Shown: positions 26,060-36,030 of the stretch, in pieces
Numbering within the stretch: the first letter of the stretch is position 1
Layout of the letters: each line of letters starts with the position of its first letter
Origin: Kribbella rubisoli
Lineage (GTDB): Bacteria; Actinomycetota; Actinomycetes; Propionibacteriales; Kribbellaceae
Reading direction: 5' to 3'
NCBI RefSeq assembly: GCF_004217145.1
Contig: NZ_SHKR01000016.1
Location: 528,852-592,851 of the forward strand
DNA length: 64,000 nt
Made by a program: the position numbers and the translations under genes
Notes under the pieces: generated by a model
Databases searched by the model: none
What the model saw: the letters and a program-made list of their open reading frames with translations, nothing else
What the model was told of the DNA's origin: nothing

Positions 26060-27228
26060 CCGATCTCCTCCGGGACACCCTCAACGAGCACGCCACCGGC
26101 GTCGAACCGCCGCCCCTCGACCTCGACGGCATCGTTGCGGCCGGCAACCGGCAGATCTCCCGCCGGCGGGCCTTGACCGTCCTCGGCGGCGCGGTCGCGA
26201 CGGCAGCCGTAGCCGTCGGCGGCGCGGCCGTCATCCGGCCCCGCGAACAACGACCCCAGCCGGCCCGCCCGGCGCCGTACGTCGAACGCCGCGCGGTGAC
26301 CTTTGCGCTCGGCAACAAGATCCACTACGGCAGCGACGTCATCGCGGTGCCGTCCAAGCACATCAACGCCTTCGTCCAGACCGACGCCGGCTTCGTGTTC
26401 CTTGACGAAGGCAACAACATCCACATCGCCGACCGCGACGGGGTCCGCGCCACCGGGAAGGGCGCGTGGAGCCTGACAGCCGATCACCGCGGCAGCCTGG
26501 TCGCGTGGACCGAAGGCTCCAACGACCACTTCGAGTCGGTGGTGTACGACGTGGCGGCGAACCGCGAGCTCGTCCGTACGCCGGTCGGCAACGCGATCCC
26601 GTCCGGCGCCAGCCTCGTGCGCGGACCGAGCATCGTCGCGATCGACGGCAACAAGGCGTACTTCGGTACGCTCGAAGGCCTGTACCGCTGGGACATCAAC
26701 GCGAACAAAGGTGAGCTGCTGGCCGACGTGTCACCGGTCGCAGTCCGGACCGTCACCGCGGGCCAACTGGTGTACCAGCAACCGCTCGAGCAACCGCTCA
26801 CGGGTCACACACTCAAGGTCGGCCCCACGCTGACCACCGGAGCCAGGACCACGTTCAGCGGCGAGCAGGCCTTCCTGTCACCCGGCGCGCAGTACCTCGT
26901 CACCCAGCCGGACGACGCGAGGATGGGCGATCAGCCCATCTGGTCCGACCTCCAACTGTTCGGCGTCACCGCCCCGACCGGCGGCCCACTCAAGCGCTCC
27001 GAGTACTGGGCCTTCAGATTCGGTCAATGGCTCGACGACGCGACGTTCACAGCAGCCGCAGCCCGAAACACCTCACGCCAGGAGACGGACCTGCTTGTGT
27101 TCGACGCCCGGACCAGCACCTACAGAATCGTGGCCCCGGGCTTCTCCACCTACACGTTCAGCAAGACGGCACCGCGAACGCCTCCGTTCGCGATGCCGAC
27201 CGGTGCCCCGATCTACGACTTGGCCTGA
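26056..27228 (+). CDS. Membrane/exported partner of SigE-family sigma factor, beta-propeller-like
   Basis: Protein of 390 residues coupled to the sigma factor by ATGA overlap. A cytoplasmic N-terminus of about 35 residues is followed by [25 protein letters not shown], a single membrane segment with arginines before it. The remainder (about 310 residues) is rich in short beta-strands typical of TolB/WD-like propellers. Such proteins often accompany SigE-family factors and are presumed anti-sigma factors or sensors; no zinc motif is visible. Its last 16 bases overlap the convergent dppF gene. Confidence 0.75.
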   Translation: MTDLLRDTLNEHATGVEPPPLDLDGIVAAGNRQISRRRALTVLGGAVATAAVAVGGAAVIRPREQRPQPARPAPYVERRAVTFALGNKIHYGSDVIAVPSKHINAFVQTDAGFVFLDEGNNIHIADRDGVRATGKGAWSLTADHRGSLVAWTEGSNDHFESVVYDVAANRELVRTPVGNAIPSGASLVRGPSIVAIDGNKAYFGTLEGLYRWDINANKGELLADVSPVAVRTVTAGQLVYQQPLEQPLTGHTLKVGPTLTTGARTTFSGEQAFLSPGAQYLVTQPDDARMGDQPIWSDLQLFGVTAPTGGPLKRSEYWAFRFGQWLDDATFTAAAARNTSRQETDLLVFDARTSTYRIVAPGFSTYTFSKTAPRTPPFAMPTGAPIYDLA

Positions 27229-28292
27229 TCCACTGCCGCGGCCGGCGTCTCCGTACCTTGGTTCTCCGGGAAGTGGCAGGCGGTCTGGTGGCCGGGGGCC
27301 AGTTCGACCAGCGGCGGCTCGACGGCCTTGCAGATGTCCTGTGCCTTCCAGCAGCGGGTGTGGAAGCGGCACGCGGGCGGCGGGTTGATCGGGCTCGGAA
27401 CGTCACCCTGCAAGCGGATGCGTTCCTGCTTCGCCTTCCGCTTGGTGTCCGGAACCGGGACCGCCGACAGCAGCGCGACCGTGTACGGGTGCATCGGCTT
27501 CTCGTACAGGTCGACGCGGTCGGCGAGCTCGACGATCTTGCCGAGGTACATGACCGCGACCCGATCCGACACATGCCGTACGACGGACAGGTCGTGCGCG
27601 ATCATCACGTACGTCAGGTCGAACTCTTCCTGCAGATCCTCGAGCAGGTTCACCACCTGCGCCTGGATCGACACGTCCAGCGCGGACACCGGCTCGTCGG
27701 CGACGATCAGCTTCGGCCGCAGGGCCAGCGTACGGGCGATACCGATGCGCTGCCGCTGACCGCCGGAGAACTCGTGCGGGTACCGGTTGTAGTGCTCCGG
27801 GCTCAGACCCACCAGCTCGAGCAGCTCCTGCACGGCCTTCTTCACGCCGTGCTCGGTCTTCACGTGCTGCAGCTTGAACGGCGCGCCGACGATCTTGCCG
27901 ACCGTGTGCCGCGGGTTCAGCGAACCGTACGGGTCCTGGAAGATCATCTGTACGTCGCGACGCAGCGGTCGCATCTGGCCCTCGCGCAGGTGGCTGATGT
28001 CGCGGCCCTCGAAGACGATCTCGCCGGACGTCGGCTCGAGCAAACGGGTCAGGAGCCGTCCGGTGGTGGTCTTGCCACAGCCGGACTCGCCCACCAGCGA
28101 CAGGGTCTCACCGCGGGTCACGTTGAAGGTCAGGCCGTCGACCGCCTGGACCGCACCGACCTGGCGCTGCAGCACGCCCTTACGGATCGGGAAGTGCTTG
28201 ACGAGGCTGGTGACCGAGAGGATCTCCTCGCCGATCTTCGGGACGGCGGGAGTGGATTCGGCGTCAGTAGTGGTCACAGTCGTCCCGTTCAC
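27213..28292 (-). CDS. dppF: Peptide ABC importer ATPase, DppF/OppF type
   Basis: Second ATPase of a di/oligopeptide importer, 359 residues. Walker A is [14 protein letters not shown], signature [15 protein letters not shown], Walker [13 protein letters not shown]. The C-terminal oligopeptide-transporter extension has [14 protein letters not shown]. The GTG at 28292 overlaps the dppD stop (GTGA); a longer frame to 28319 would run inside dppD and is less likely. Last gene of the dpp unit, convergent with the sigma-factor partner. Confidence 0.94.
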   Translation of the reverse strand: MNGTTVTTTDAESTPAVPKIGEEILSVTSLVKHFPIRKGVLQRQVGAVQAVDGLTFNVTRGETLSLVGESGCGKTTTGRLLTRLLEPTSGEIVFEGRDISHLREGQMRPLRRDVQMIFQDPYGSLNPRHTVGKIVGAPFKLQHVKTEHGVKKAVQELLELVGLSPEHYNRYPHEFSGGQRQRIGIARTLALRPKLIVADEPVSALDVSIQAQVVNLLEDLQEEFDLTYVMIAHDLSVVRHVSDRVAVMYLGKIVELADRVDLYEKPMHPYTVALLSAVPVPDTKRKAKQERIRLQGDVPSPINPPPACRFHTRCWKAQDICKAVEPPLVELAPGHQTACHFPENQGTETPAAAVDQAKS

Positions 28293-29359
28293 AGCTTCGG
28301 CTTGATGTCGGTCTCCCACGCCTGCTGGCGGTTCTGCGGGGAGAGGTGGCAGGCGACCATGTGGCCGTTGCCGGTGTCGAGCAGCTCCGGGCGATCGGTC
28401 TCGCTGGCGCCGCCGTTCAGGTGCGCGTAGTTGCAGCGCGGGTTGAACGCACAGCCCGTCGGGACGTTGATCAAGCTCGGAGGCGTGCCCTTGATCGGGA
28501 TCAGCCGCTCGCTACGTTCCCGGTCGATCCGCGGCATCGAGCCGAGCAGACCCCAGGTGTACGGGTGCTGCGGCTCGTCGAAGATCTCTTCGGCGGTGCC
28601 GTACTCGGCCGCGCGGCCGGCGTACATCACCTGGATGTCGTCGGCCAACTCAGCGACCACGCCGAGGTCGTGGGTGATGATGATGACGGCGGAGTTGAAC
28701 TCGCGCTGCAGGTCCCGGATCAGGTCCAGGATCTGCGCCTGCACGGTGACGTCGAGGGCCGTGGTCGGCTCGTCGGCGATCAGCAGGTCCGGGTCGCACG
28801 ACAGCGCCATCGCGATCATCGCGCGCTGCCGCATACCGCCGGAGAACTGGTGCGGGTACGAGTCGACGCGCCGGTCGGGCTGCGGGATGCCGACCCGGTC
28901 GAGCATCTCGATCGCGTGCTTCTTCGCGACCTGCTTGCTGACCTTGTTGTGGACCCGGTATGCCTCGATGATCTGGTGCCCGACCGTGTAGAACGGGTGC
29001 ATCGCCGACAGCGGGTCCTGGAAGATCATCGCCATCCGCTTGCCGCGGAGCAGCCGGACCTCTTCGCGGCTCGCCTGGACCAGGTCCTGTCCGTCCAGGA
29101 AGATCTCGCCGCTGATCCTGGCCACGCCCGGCGGGTGCAGACCCATGATCGACAGGCTCGTGACGCTCTTGCCGGAGCCGGACTCACCCACGATGCCGAG
29201 GGTCTTGCCCCGCTCGAGCTTGAACGAGATCCCGTCGACCGACTTCACCACACCGTCGTCGGTCGGGAAGTGCACCTTGAGGTCGCGTACGTCGAGGAAC
29301 GCTTCGCCGCGCGCCACCCGCTGGACGGAGTCCTGGACTTCTTCGATCGGCTCGGTCAC
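28289..29359 (-). CDS. dppD: Peptide ABC importer ATPase, DppD/OppD type
   Basis: First ATPase of the importer, 356 residues. Walker [13 protein letters not shown], signature [15 protein letters not shown], Walker [13 protein letters not shown] and H-loop IITHDLGV are all intact. The C-terminal Cys-containing extension ([10 protein letters not shown]) is present. It is linked to dppB and dppF by GTGA overlaps on both sides, so the three are translationally coupled. Confidence 0.95.
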   Translation of the reverse strand: MTEPIEEVQDSVQRVARGEAFLDVRDLKVHFPTDDGVVKSVDGISFKLERGKTLGIVGESGSGKSVTSLSIMGLHPPGVARISGEIFLDGQDLVQASREEVRLLRGKRMAMIFQDPLSAMHPFYTVGHQIIEAYRVHNKVSKQVAKKHAIEMLDRVGIPQPDRRVDSYPHQFSGGMRQRAMIAMALSCDPDLLIADEPTTALDVTVQAQILDLIRDLQREFNSAVIIITHDLGVVAELADDIQVMYAGRAAEYGTAEEIFDEPQHPYTWGLLGSMPRIDRERSERLIPIKGTPPSLINVPTGCAFNPRCNYAHLNGGASETDRPELLDTGNGHMVACHLSPQNRQQAWETDIKPKL

Positions 29360-30369
29360 GAGATCCGCACCCTCGGGTCGACGACGGCGTACAGCAGGTC
29401 AACGATCAGGTTGGCCAGCACGATGAAGAAGGCGGCGACCAGGGTCACGCCGAGCACCTTCGGCAGGTCGTTGGCCCGCAGCGCGATGACGGCGTACTGA
29501 CCGATGCCCGGGAGCGAGAACGTCGTCTCGGTGAGGATCGCGCCGCCCATCAGCAGCCCGAGGTCGAGGCCGAAGATGGTCAGGATCGGCGTCAGCGCGG
29601 ACCGCAGCCCGTGTCTGAGGACGACGTCCCGCTCGGTCAGGCCCTTGGCCCGCGCCGTCCGGACGTAGTCCTCGTTCATCGTCTCGAGCATGCCGGCCCG
29701 GGTCAGCCGGGCGTACGCCGCGGCGTACAGGAACGCGAGCGTCGTCCACGGAAGTATCAGGTCGTACGCCCACCAGATCGGATTGGTTTCGTCGAGTGGG
29801 TTCGTGCCGCCCTGCGCTGTCCAGCCGAGGCCGTAGCTGAAGATCGACAGCGAGAGCAGACCGGTGAAGAAGATCGGCAGCGACACACCGGCCAGCGCCA
29901 CCGACATGAGTGATCGGTCCAGCACCGAACCGCGTCTCAGCGCCGATATCACACCGGTGCCGACGCCGGTGACGAGCCAGATGAATGCCGCACCACCTGC
30001 CAGCGAGGCGGTGACCGGTATTCGCGCGACCAGGTCCGGCCAGACCGGCGTCTGGGTCAGGAACGAGTAGCCGAAGCACGGCGGCGGGCAGTGCTCTGTC
30101 GACGGGCCGTAGTTGTAGTCGGTTCCGACGACCAGACCCTTCACGAAGCGCCCGTACTGCACGTACAGCGGATCGGTGAAGCCGAGCCGCTCCGCGGTCT
30201 GGTGGATCTGTTCCTTGCCGACACTGCGGCCGACGTACCGCGAGGCCAGGTCGTCCGCCGTGGCACCGCCGACCCGCGGGACCAGGAAGAAGATCGAGAA
30301 CGTGACTGCCGTGACGATGAAGAGCAGGACCACTGCCCCGATCAGCCGGCGGATCAGATATGCGAGCAC
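29356..30369 (-). CDS. dppB: Peptide ABC importer permease, DppB/OppB type
   Basis: Inner-membrane permease of 337 residues with six expected membrane segments. It begins LAYLIRRLIGAVVLLFIVTAV, the usual DppB start, and carries the EAA loop (YVRTARAKGLTERDVVLRHGLR). A long periplasmic loop follows the first segment and includes two cysteines (CPPPCFG). GTG start. It is preceded by a strong intergenic hairpin that separates it from dppA. Confidence 0.93.
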   Translation of the reverse strand: MLAYLIRRLIGAVVLLFIVTAVTFSIFFLVPRVGGATADDLASRYVGRSVGKEQIHQTAERLGFTDPLYVQYGRFVKGLVVGTDYNYGPSTEHCPPPCFGYSFLTQTPVWPDLVARIPVTASLAGGAAFIWLVTGVGTGVISALRRGSVLDRSLMSVALAGVSLPIFFTGLLSLSIFSYGLGWTAQGGTNPLDETNPIWWAYDLILPWTTLAFLYAAAYARLTRAGMLETMNEDYVRTARAKGLTERDVVLRHGLRSALTPILTIFGLDLGLLMGGAILTETTFSLPGIGQYAVIALRANDLPKVLGVTLVAAFFIVLANLIVDLLYAVVDPRVRIS

Positions 30370-30380
30370 CGTGCGCGGCG

Positions 30381-30416
30381 TGGTGGCCGGTGATCATCGC
30401 TGATCACCGGCCACCA
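30381..30416 (-). promoter_or_regulatory. Perfect 16-bp intergenic hairpin between dppA and dppB
   Basis: Arms 30381-30396 and 30401-30416 are exact complements around the loop TCGC. The hairpin starts 48 bases after the dppA stop and ends 11 bases before the dppB GTG. In other importers such hairpins stabilise or partly terminate the message so the binding protein is made in excess; that is the likely role here, not a full stop, because dppB has no other obvious promoter. Confidence 0.8.
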
Positions 30417-30464
30417 TCAGCCTTCACCTACCTCTGCTGGCGAAATGATGGTTGGTCAGGGCAA

Positions 30465-32243
30465 CTACTTCTGCGCGAGCCCGATCGCCGCGTAGTCGTA
30501 CATGTTCTGACCGTCGTTGCTGAAGACGTTGGCCAGGGTGTCCGGACGGTACAGCAGGCCCTTGGCCCAGATGCCCGGCAGCGCGGCCGCCTGCTCCATG
30601 ACCTTCTTGTCGACGTCGACCCACAGCTTGTTACGCGCGGCCTCGTCGGTGGTGGACATCGCCTGGTCGATCAGCTTGTCGACCTCGGGGATGCGGATAC
30701 CCAGGTTGGTGTTACCACCGGTGTCCCGGATGACCCGGCTGTCGACGATCTGGCTCAGGAAGCCGAAGCCGTCGTTCCAGTCCGCGCCCCAGCTGTAGAC
30801 GATCAGGCCGAGGCGGTTCGCCTTCGCGAAGTCCGGCTTGCCGGCGTACAGCTTGGTGTAGTCACCGGTCGGGTACGGCTTGGTGGTCAGGTTGATACCG
30901 ACCCGCTTCAGCGACTGCTGCAGCGTCTCGGCGACCGCCTTCTCCTTGGCCCGGTCGGTGCGGTAGGTGATGTTGATCGCGAAGCCGTTCGGCTGACCGC
31001 ACTGCTTCAGCTCGTCCTTGGCCTTGTCGACGTTGCCGTTCTTGTCGGTCAGGAAGCCGTAGTCGTCGAAGCTCTGCGCACCGGTGACACCCGGCGGCAT
31101 CAGGTTCGTCGCGATGTCGCCGCCGATCGGGCCGCCGTACGCGCGCTGGTAGCCCTCGTGGTCGGCCGCGTAGAGCACCGCCTTGCGGCAGTGCACGTTG
31201 TCCAGCGGCGGGACCTGGCTGTTCAGCACGGTCCAGTTCAGCCGCGGCGCCGGCACGTTGTCGGCGTGCGCCTTCAGGTTCGGGTCGGCGAGGATCTTCG
31301 CCTGGGTCTCAGGCTGCACGCCGGTACCGGCGAGGTCGACGTCCAGGTCACCGGCCAGCAGCCGGTTGTCGATGTCCGTGCCCTCGACGTTGTACGCGAT
31401 GGTGATCTTGTCCGGCAGCGCCTTGCGGCCCGAGTCCGGGTCGGTGGACGCGTCGTACTGGTCGTTGCGGACCAGGTCGAAGCCGCTGTTCGGGTTGTAC
31501 GTGCCGAACTTGTACGGACCGGTCGCGATCGGGTGTTCCTTGTACTTCGCGCCGGTGTCCTTGGCCTGCGGCACCGGAGCCGTCGACGGCAGCTGCGCGA
31601 AGTAGTCGAAGCTCGCGAACGGCTTGTTCAGGTGGAACACGATGGTCTGGTCGTCCGGCGTCTCGATCGCCTTCGCGACCCCGGCCAGCGACTTGTCCTT
31701 GTAGACGCTGTAGCCCTTCGGGACGTCCAGCAGGAAGTCGTTGAAGTACGTCGGGCCGTTCGGCAGCGTCGCCTTGTCCAGCGACCGCGCGACGGCGTAC
31801 TTCACGTCCTTCGACGTGACCGGCGTGCCGTCCTCGTACTTCACGCCCTTGCGGAGCTTGTACGTCCAGGTCTTCGCGTCGTCACTGGGCACACCGGGGG
31901 CCTCGGCCAGGTCCGGGACCGGCTTCGCGCCCTCGGCACCCGGAGCCGCCTTGAACGTCATCAGCGGACGGACATAGTTACGAACCAGGTTCCAGGACAG
32001 GCCGTAGTAGGTGTCACCGGGGTCAGTGGAGTCCCACTGCTCGGTGATCGCCATCCGCAGCGTGCCACCCTTCTTGTCGCTCGGGTTGAAGTTCTTGCCG
32101 ACGGCCGCGTTGAACTCGGCCTTCGCAGAACTCCCACCGCTGGACCCCCCGCCGGGCGTCGCCTTGGGTCCCCCGCAAGCCACCAGGCTGAGGGCGACGG
32201 CCGCACTGACGGCGGTAACCGTCGTGATGCGATTCCATCTCAT
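30465..32243 (-). CDS. dppA: Peptide-binding lipoprotein of the ABC importer (SBP_bac_5)
   Basis: Solute-binding protein of 592 residues, family 5 (di/oligopeptides, nickel, some sugars). A lipoprotein signal peptide ends SLVACGG with the lipid-modified Cys at residue 23, followed by a Gly/Ser linker. The family signature region is WDSTDPGDTYYGLSWNLVRN and the extended C-terminal lobe is complete. ATG at 32243 gives a compact signal; a GTG at 32255 would add four residues. It lies between dppC and dppB, an unusual order. Confidence 0.92.
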   Translation of the reverse strand: MRWNRITTVTAVSAAVALSLVACGGPKATPGGGSSGGSSAKAEFNAAVGKNFNPSDKKGGTLRMAITEQWDSTDPGDTYYGLSWNLVRNYVRPLMTFKAAPGAEGAKPVPDLAEAPGVPSDDAKTWTYKLRKGVKYEDGTPVTSKDVKYAVARSLDKATLPNGPTYFNDFLLDVPKGYSVYKDKSLAGVAKAIETPDDQTIVFHLNKPFASFDYFAQLPSTAPVPQAKDTGAKYKEHPIATGPYKFGTYNPNSGFDLVRNDQYDASTDPDSGRKALPDKITIAYNVEGTDIDNRLLAGDLDVDLAGTGVQPETQAKILADPNLKAHADNVPAPRLNWTVLNSQVPPLDNVHCRKAVLYAADHEGYQRAYGGPIGGDIATNLMPPGVTGAQSFDDYGFLTDKNGNVDKAKDELKQCGQPNGFAINITYRTDRAKEKAVAETLQQSLKRVGINLTTKPYPTGDYTKLYAGKPDFAKANRLGLIVYSWGADWNDGFGFLSQIVDSRVIRDTGGNTNLGIRIPEVDKLIDQAMSTTDEAARNKLWVDVDKKVMEQAAALPGIWAKGLLYRPDTLANVFSNDGQNMYDYAAIGLAQK

Positions 32244-32298
32244 CTGTTGTTGCACCCCTTTTTTCGTGAGAGCCAGGCTCCCTGGTTGGAGAGAAGTC

Positions 32299-33291
32299 CT
32301 AGCGCGACCGCGGGTCGAGCGCGTCGCGCAGCCCGTCGCCGAACAGGTTGAACGCCAGCACGGTGATGAAGATGGCCAGACCCGGCGAGATCATGTACCA
32401 CGGGTCGACGGCGTACCACTTGGCCGCGATCGACAGCATGTCTCCCCAGCTGGCGGTCGGCGGACGGACGCCGACGCCGAGGTAGGACAGACCCGCCTCG
32501 AACAGCACGTTGGTCGGGATCAGCAGCGTCGCGTAGACCAGGATCGGGGCGATCAGGTTCGGGAGCAGCTCGGTGAACAGGATGTACGGGCGGCGCGCGC
32601 CGAGGCTGCGGGCCGCGTCGACGAACTCGCGCTCACGCAGTGACAGCGTCTGACCACGGATGATCCGGCCGATGTACGGCCAGCTGAAGAAGCCGATGAT
32701 GAATACGATCAGCCCGACCCGCAGCGAGTCGCCGCTGAGTCCGAGGATCGAGTCCGGCACCGCGCCGACCAGCGCCAGCGCGAACAGCACCAGCGGGAAG
32801 GCGAGGAAGATGTCCATCAAGCGGCTGATCAGCGAGTCGACCCAGCCGCCGAAGTACCCGGCGACGATGCCCATCACGACGCCGATCACCACCGACATCA
32901 GCGTCGCCAGGAACGCGATCAGCAGCGAGATCCGGGCCCCGTAGACGATCCGGGCGAAGATGTCGCGACCGTTGAGCGGCTCGATACCGAGCGGGTGGTC
33001 CCAGCTGATGCCGCCGAACCGGCCGAGCGGCACCTGCCGCGACGGATCGACCAGGTCCTGGTGGAAGTCGTTCGGGGTGACACCGACGAGCTTGCACAGC
33101 AACGGCGCGAAGATCGCGACCAGGATCAGGAGCAGCACAATGACCCCGCCCGCGATCGCGACCTTGTCGCGCTTCAGCCGTATCCAGGAGATCTGCCAGA
33201 GCGACCGGCCCTCGATCTTGCCGACGCCCTCGAGGATGGCGTCCGGCTGCGCCGACGATGCTCCGGGCTCGACCTCGAGTGGCGCGCTCAC
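32299..33291 (-). CDS. dppC: Peptide ABC importer permease, DppC/OppC type
   Basis: Second permease, 330 residues. A cytoplasmic N-terminus of about 40 residues is followed by the first membrane segment (VAIAGGVIVLLLILVAIFAP), then the DppC-type periplasmic region (HPLGIEPLNGRDIFARIVYG) and the EAA loop (FVDAARSLGARRPYILFTELL). GTG start at 33291. It is the first gene of the dppC-A-B-D-F series; the 264-base region upstream separates it from a second binding-protein gene on the same strand. Confidence 0.93.
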   Translation of the reverse strand: MSAPLEVEPGASSAQPDAILEGVGKIEGRSLWQISWIRLKRDKVAIAGGVIVLLLILVAIFAPLLCKLVGVTPNDFHQDLVDPSRQVPLGRFGGISWDHPLGIEPLNGRDIFARIVYGARISLLIAFLATLMSVVIGVVMGIVAGYFGGWVDSLISRLMDIFLAFPLVLFALALVGAVPDSILGLSGDSLRVGLIVFIIGFFSWPYIGRIIRGQTLSLREREFVDAARSLGARRPYILFTELLPNLIAPILVYATLLIPTNVLFEAGLSYLGVGVRPPTASWGDMLSIAAKWYAVDPWYMISPGLAIFITVLAFNLFGDGLRDALDPRSR

Positions 33292-33324
33292 GCGATGGGT
33301 ACCCCTGCCTGGTTCGGTTTTTGA

Positions 33325-33342
33325 ACGGGAACGAAATCCCGT
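33325..33342. promoter_or_regulatory. Palindrome upstream of dppC, possible operator
   Basis: ACGGGA-N6-TCCCGT, 34 bases before the dppC GTG, in the 264-base spacer. A TTGACT on the minus strand (33385-33380) could be a -35 box for a dpp promoter, but no convincing -10 is at the right spacing, so this stays tentative. Confidence 0.35.
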
Positions 33343-33536
33343 ATGGCTGCGGCCTTAACCTGCCGCCATTACAGCGCGGAGTCAAACGCGGAAAGTGCTG
33401 CGTTGCCCGATCGTGATCGTCAGGAAATCGTCCCGTATCGTGGACGTTCCGCAGTAAACCACGGTGTCGCACCCTCGGTCGCCGCGGCCTCGCCAACCGT
33501 TACTGCCATGGCATTTTTGTGTCAGTACCGAGATCA

Positions 33537-33551
33537 GGGCGATATTCGCCC
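33537..33551 (-). terminator. Short hairpin after second peptide-binding protein gene
   Basis: GGGCGA-TAT-TCGCCC lies five bases after the stop of the binding-protein gene at 33556. Stem of six base pairs only and no T-run, so termination may be partial and the downstream dpp genes could share its transcript. Confidence 0.4.
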
Positions 33552-33555
33552 GGTT

Positions 33556-35121
33556 TCAGCGCCTCATCCCGGAGAAATAGACGAACGACAGCGGATCGAT
33601 GGCCGGCTGGACGTTCTCGACGTCGTTGTGGGCGACGACGGCGACCCTCCCCTGCCAGCTCGGGATCACCGGCACCTCTCGCGCGATCACGGTCTGTAGC
33701 TGGCCGATGAGCTCGTCGCGCTTCAGCCCGTTCTGCTCGGTCCGTTGCTGCTGCAGCAGCTTCGTGGCCGCGGCCGAGCGGTACCCGTTCTGGAACGGTA
33801 CGTCGGTCACGAACGGCGCAAGGTAGTCGTCGGCGTCCGGGAACTCCGGGATCCAGCCGAACTGGTACATGTCGTACGCCCCGGCCTTCGCGGCCTGCTG
33901 GTACTGCGGCCACTCGGCACTTCGCAGGGTCACCCGGAACAGCCCCGACGCCTCCAGCTGACGCTTGAGCTCGAGTACTTCGGCCTTCGCGCCGGTGCCG
34001 AACTGCGTCGGCGTCCAGCCGACCGTCAGCGGGACCGGCGCGGCGATGTTCGCGGCCTTGAGGATCGCCGCGGCCGCCGTCTTGCTCGGCTGCTTGTACT
34101 CCGTCTTGAACGCGTCGGTCTGACCGCCGAACCCGGGCGGCACCACGGAGTACAGCGGCGACACGTGGTCGCCGTATGCCTTCTTCGCGATCGCCGGGCG
34201 ATCGATCAGCTGGGCGACCGCCTGCCGGATCGCCGGCTTGCGCGCCAGCAGCGACTTCATCTGGAAGGCGAAGAAGCGGATCTCCGCGGAGTTGGTCTCG
34301 ACCACCTGCACCTGGTCGGACTTGCGCAGCTTGTCCAGCAGGCTCGGACCGAACCCATGGAACGCGATGTCCGCCTTGCCGGAGGTGACGGCCTGGTACA
34401 GCGCGGTCGAGTCCTTCAGCTGGCTGATCGTGACGCCGTCGTTCTGCGCGGCCCGCGGACCCTTGTACCCGGCGAACTTGGCGAGCGTGATCTCCACGCC
34501 GGGTTTGTACGCCGCCAGCTGGTACGGCCCGCTGCCGATAGCTTTCGCGTCAAGCAACCTGTTCGCCGGGTAGGACTGCTCGTCGACGATCGAGGCCGCC
34601 GTCGTGGTCAGCAGGTACGGCAGGCGCGCGTCGGGGCTGGTCAGGTTGAACACCGCGGTCAGGTCGTCCGGAGTACTCACGGACTTCACCGAGGAGAACA
34701 GGTGCGCCGCTCCCCCGGGCGTCTTCAGCCGGACCATCCGGTCGAAGCTGAACTTCACGTCCGACGAGGTCAACTCGTGCCCGTTCGGGAAGGTCAGGTG
34801 TTCCTTCAGGCTGCACGTGTACGTCGTCGGCGAGTCGAACTGGCAGTCCGCCGCGTCCGGCACCGGGGTCGGTTTGTCGGGCAGGATCGTCAGCAGCGTC
34901 TGGTACAGGTTCGCCTGGACGGTGCGCGAGCCTGCGTCGTACGGGCCGGCCGGGTCGAGCGAGGCGATCGAGTCCGTCGTCGCCACCCGCAGCAGCATCA
35001 GCTTCGGCGACGTCTCCCCCGGGTGCGGCGCATTGTCGTCCGGCTGACCGCAGGCAGCCAAAGACACCCCCAGGGCACCCACAGCCACGGCCGCCGACAT
35101 CCGGCGCACCCACTTGCTCAC
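33556..35121 (-). CDS. Second peptide-binding lipoprotein (SBP_bac_5)
   Basis: Family-5 solute-binding protein of 521 residues, not closely similar to the first. GTG at 35121 follows GGGGAG by nine bases and gives a compact lipoprotein signal, MSKWVRRMSAAVAVGALGV then SLAAC with Cys24; an ATG at 35142 would add seven residues across the ribosome-binding site. The lobe motifs SLKEHLTFPNG, SDVKFSFDRM and GSGPYQLAAY are recognisable. It lies upstream of dppC on the same strand and may feed the same transporter. Confidence 0.9.
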   Translation of the reverse strand: MSKWVRRMSAAVAVGALGVSLAACGQPDDNAPHPGETSPKLMLLRVATTDSIASLDPAGPYDAGSRTVQANLYQTLLTILPDKPTPVPDAADCQFDSPTTYTCSLKEHLTFPNGHELTSSDVKFSFDRMVRLKTPGGAAHLFSSVKSVSTPDDLTAVFNLTSPDARLPYLLTTTAASIVDEQSYPANRLLDAKAIGSGPYQLAAYKPGVEITLAKFAGYKGPRAAQNDGVTISQLKDSTALYQAVTSGKADIAFHGFGPSLLDKLRKSDQVQVVETNSAEIRFFAFQMKSLLARKPAIRQAVAQLIDRPAIAKKAYGDHVSPLYSVVPPGFGGQTDAFKTEYKQPSKTAAAAILKAANIAAPVPLTVGWTPTQFGTGAKAEVLELKRQLEASGLFRVTLRSAEWPQYQQAAKAGAYDMYQFGWIPEFPDADDYLAPFVTDVPFQNGYRSAAATKLLQQQRTEQNGLKRDELIGQLQTVIAREVPVIPSWQGRVAVVAHNDVENVQPAIDPLSFVYFSGMRR

Positions 35122-35185
35122 CGTCTCACTCTCCCCAGCCATTACCCGAACAACGCCCCCGAAGGCACCAGGTGACGGTAGCTGG

Positions 35186-35839
35186 TCAACGGAGCAGCGC
35201 GCGCAGGGACTCCGGCGTGAGCGGTTCGAGCGACTTGACGACGAGTCGGCGAGGTGCCTCGGGGATCGAGATCCACTGCGGCACGGCGACGACGTACGCG
35301 CCGGCCGCCGTACCTGCCTGGGTGCCGGTCATCGAGTCCTCGATCACGACGCAGTTGGCCGGATCGACGCCGAGCTTGGCCGCGGCGGTCAAGTACGGCT
35401 CGGGGTTCGGCTTGCCGAGCGTCACCTCGTCACCGGCAATGATCACGTCGAACAGGTCCGCAGGCAGGTGCAGGAGAACGGCGTCGATCATCTGCCGGTA
35501 CGACGCCGACACCAGCGCGCACGGGACATCTTCCTTGCGCAGTGCCTGCAGCAGCTCGAGCGCGCCGGGCTGGAACGTGACCTCCTTGCGGAGCGCCACG
35601 ATCACCTCGGAGAACATCCGGTCGGCCAGCTCTTCGGCGGTGATCACGCCGGCCGGGATCCGCGCCATCCAGACCTGGACGGCATCGCGCAGGTCGCTGC
35701 CGATCAGGCTCATGCAGTCGTCCATCGTCCAGGTCGCGCCGAGCTCGGCCAGTAAGGCAAGCTGGACCTCCGCCCAGACCTTCTCGGAGTCGACCAACGT
35801 CCCGTCCATGTCCCACAGCACTGCTTGCAGGGCCGGCAA
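35186..35839 (-). CDS. HAD-superfamily hydrolase, beta-phosphoglucomutase/phosphatase-like
   Basis: Small-molecule phosphatase or phosphomutase of 217 residues. Motif I is LWDMDGTLVDSE, motif II LVSAS, motif III lysine in LGKPNPEPY, and motif IV VIEDSMTGTQAG. The helical cap lies after motif I (C1 cap), as in the beta-PGM/GS1-like group. The TTG at 35839 is preferred because AGGAG lies seven bases before it. The substrate is not predictable. It is divergent from the PAC2 gene across 191 bases that hold an ACGTGT-N8-ACACGT palindrome (35956-35975) and no other clear signal. Confidence 0.88.
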   Translation of the reverse strand: MPALQAVLWDMDGTLVDSEKVWAEVQLALLAELGATWTMDDCMSLIGSDLRDAVQVWMARIPAGVITAEELADRMFSEVIVALRKEVTFQPGALELLQALRKEDVPCALVSASYRQMIDAVLLHLPADLFDVIIAGDEVTLGKPNPEPYLTAAAKLGVDPANCVVIEDSMTGTQAGTAAGAYVVAVPQWISIPEAPRRLVVKSLEPLTPESLRALLR

Positions 35840-36030
35840 CTACCGCTCCTCTACGTCGTTCGCTCAGATCAGATCCACTCCATTCTCCCTGGTCGCGCCA
35901 GGTCCGGACATTTCGGGTCTCACCGACACGTTCCGCTGGGCGTGAAACCGGGCACACGTGTCCGCCGGAACACGTAGGCTGGCAGTCCGGTTTCCCGCCG
36001 GATTGCCTACAGACGACAGGGGGCCTGCGA

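Noticed and set aside
30360-32351. Plus-strand open frame of 663 codons opposite dppA
   Set aside because: Shadow of the binding-protein gene with Val/Arg/Leu-rich composition and no motif.
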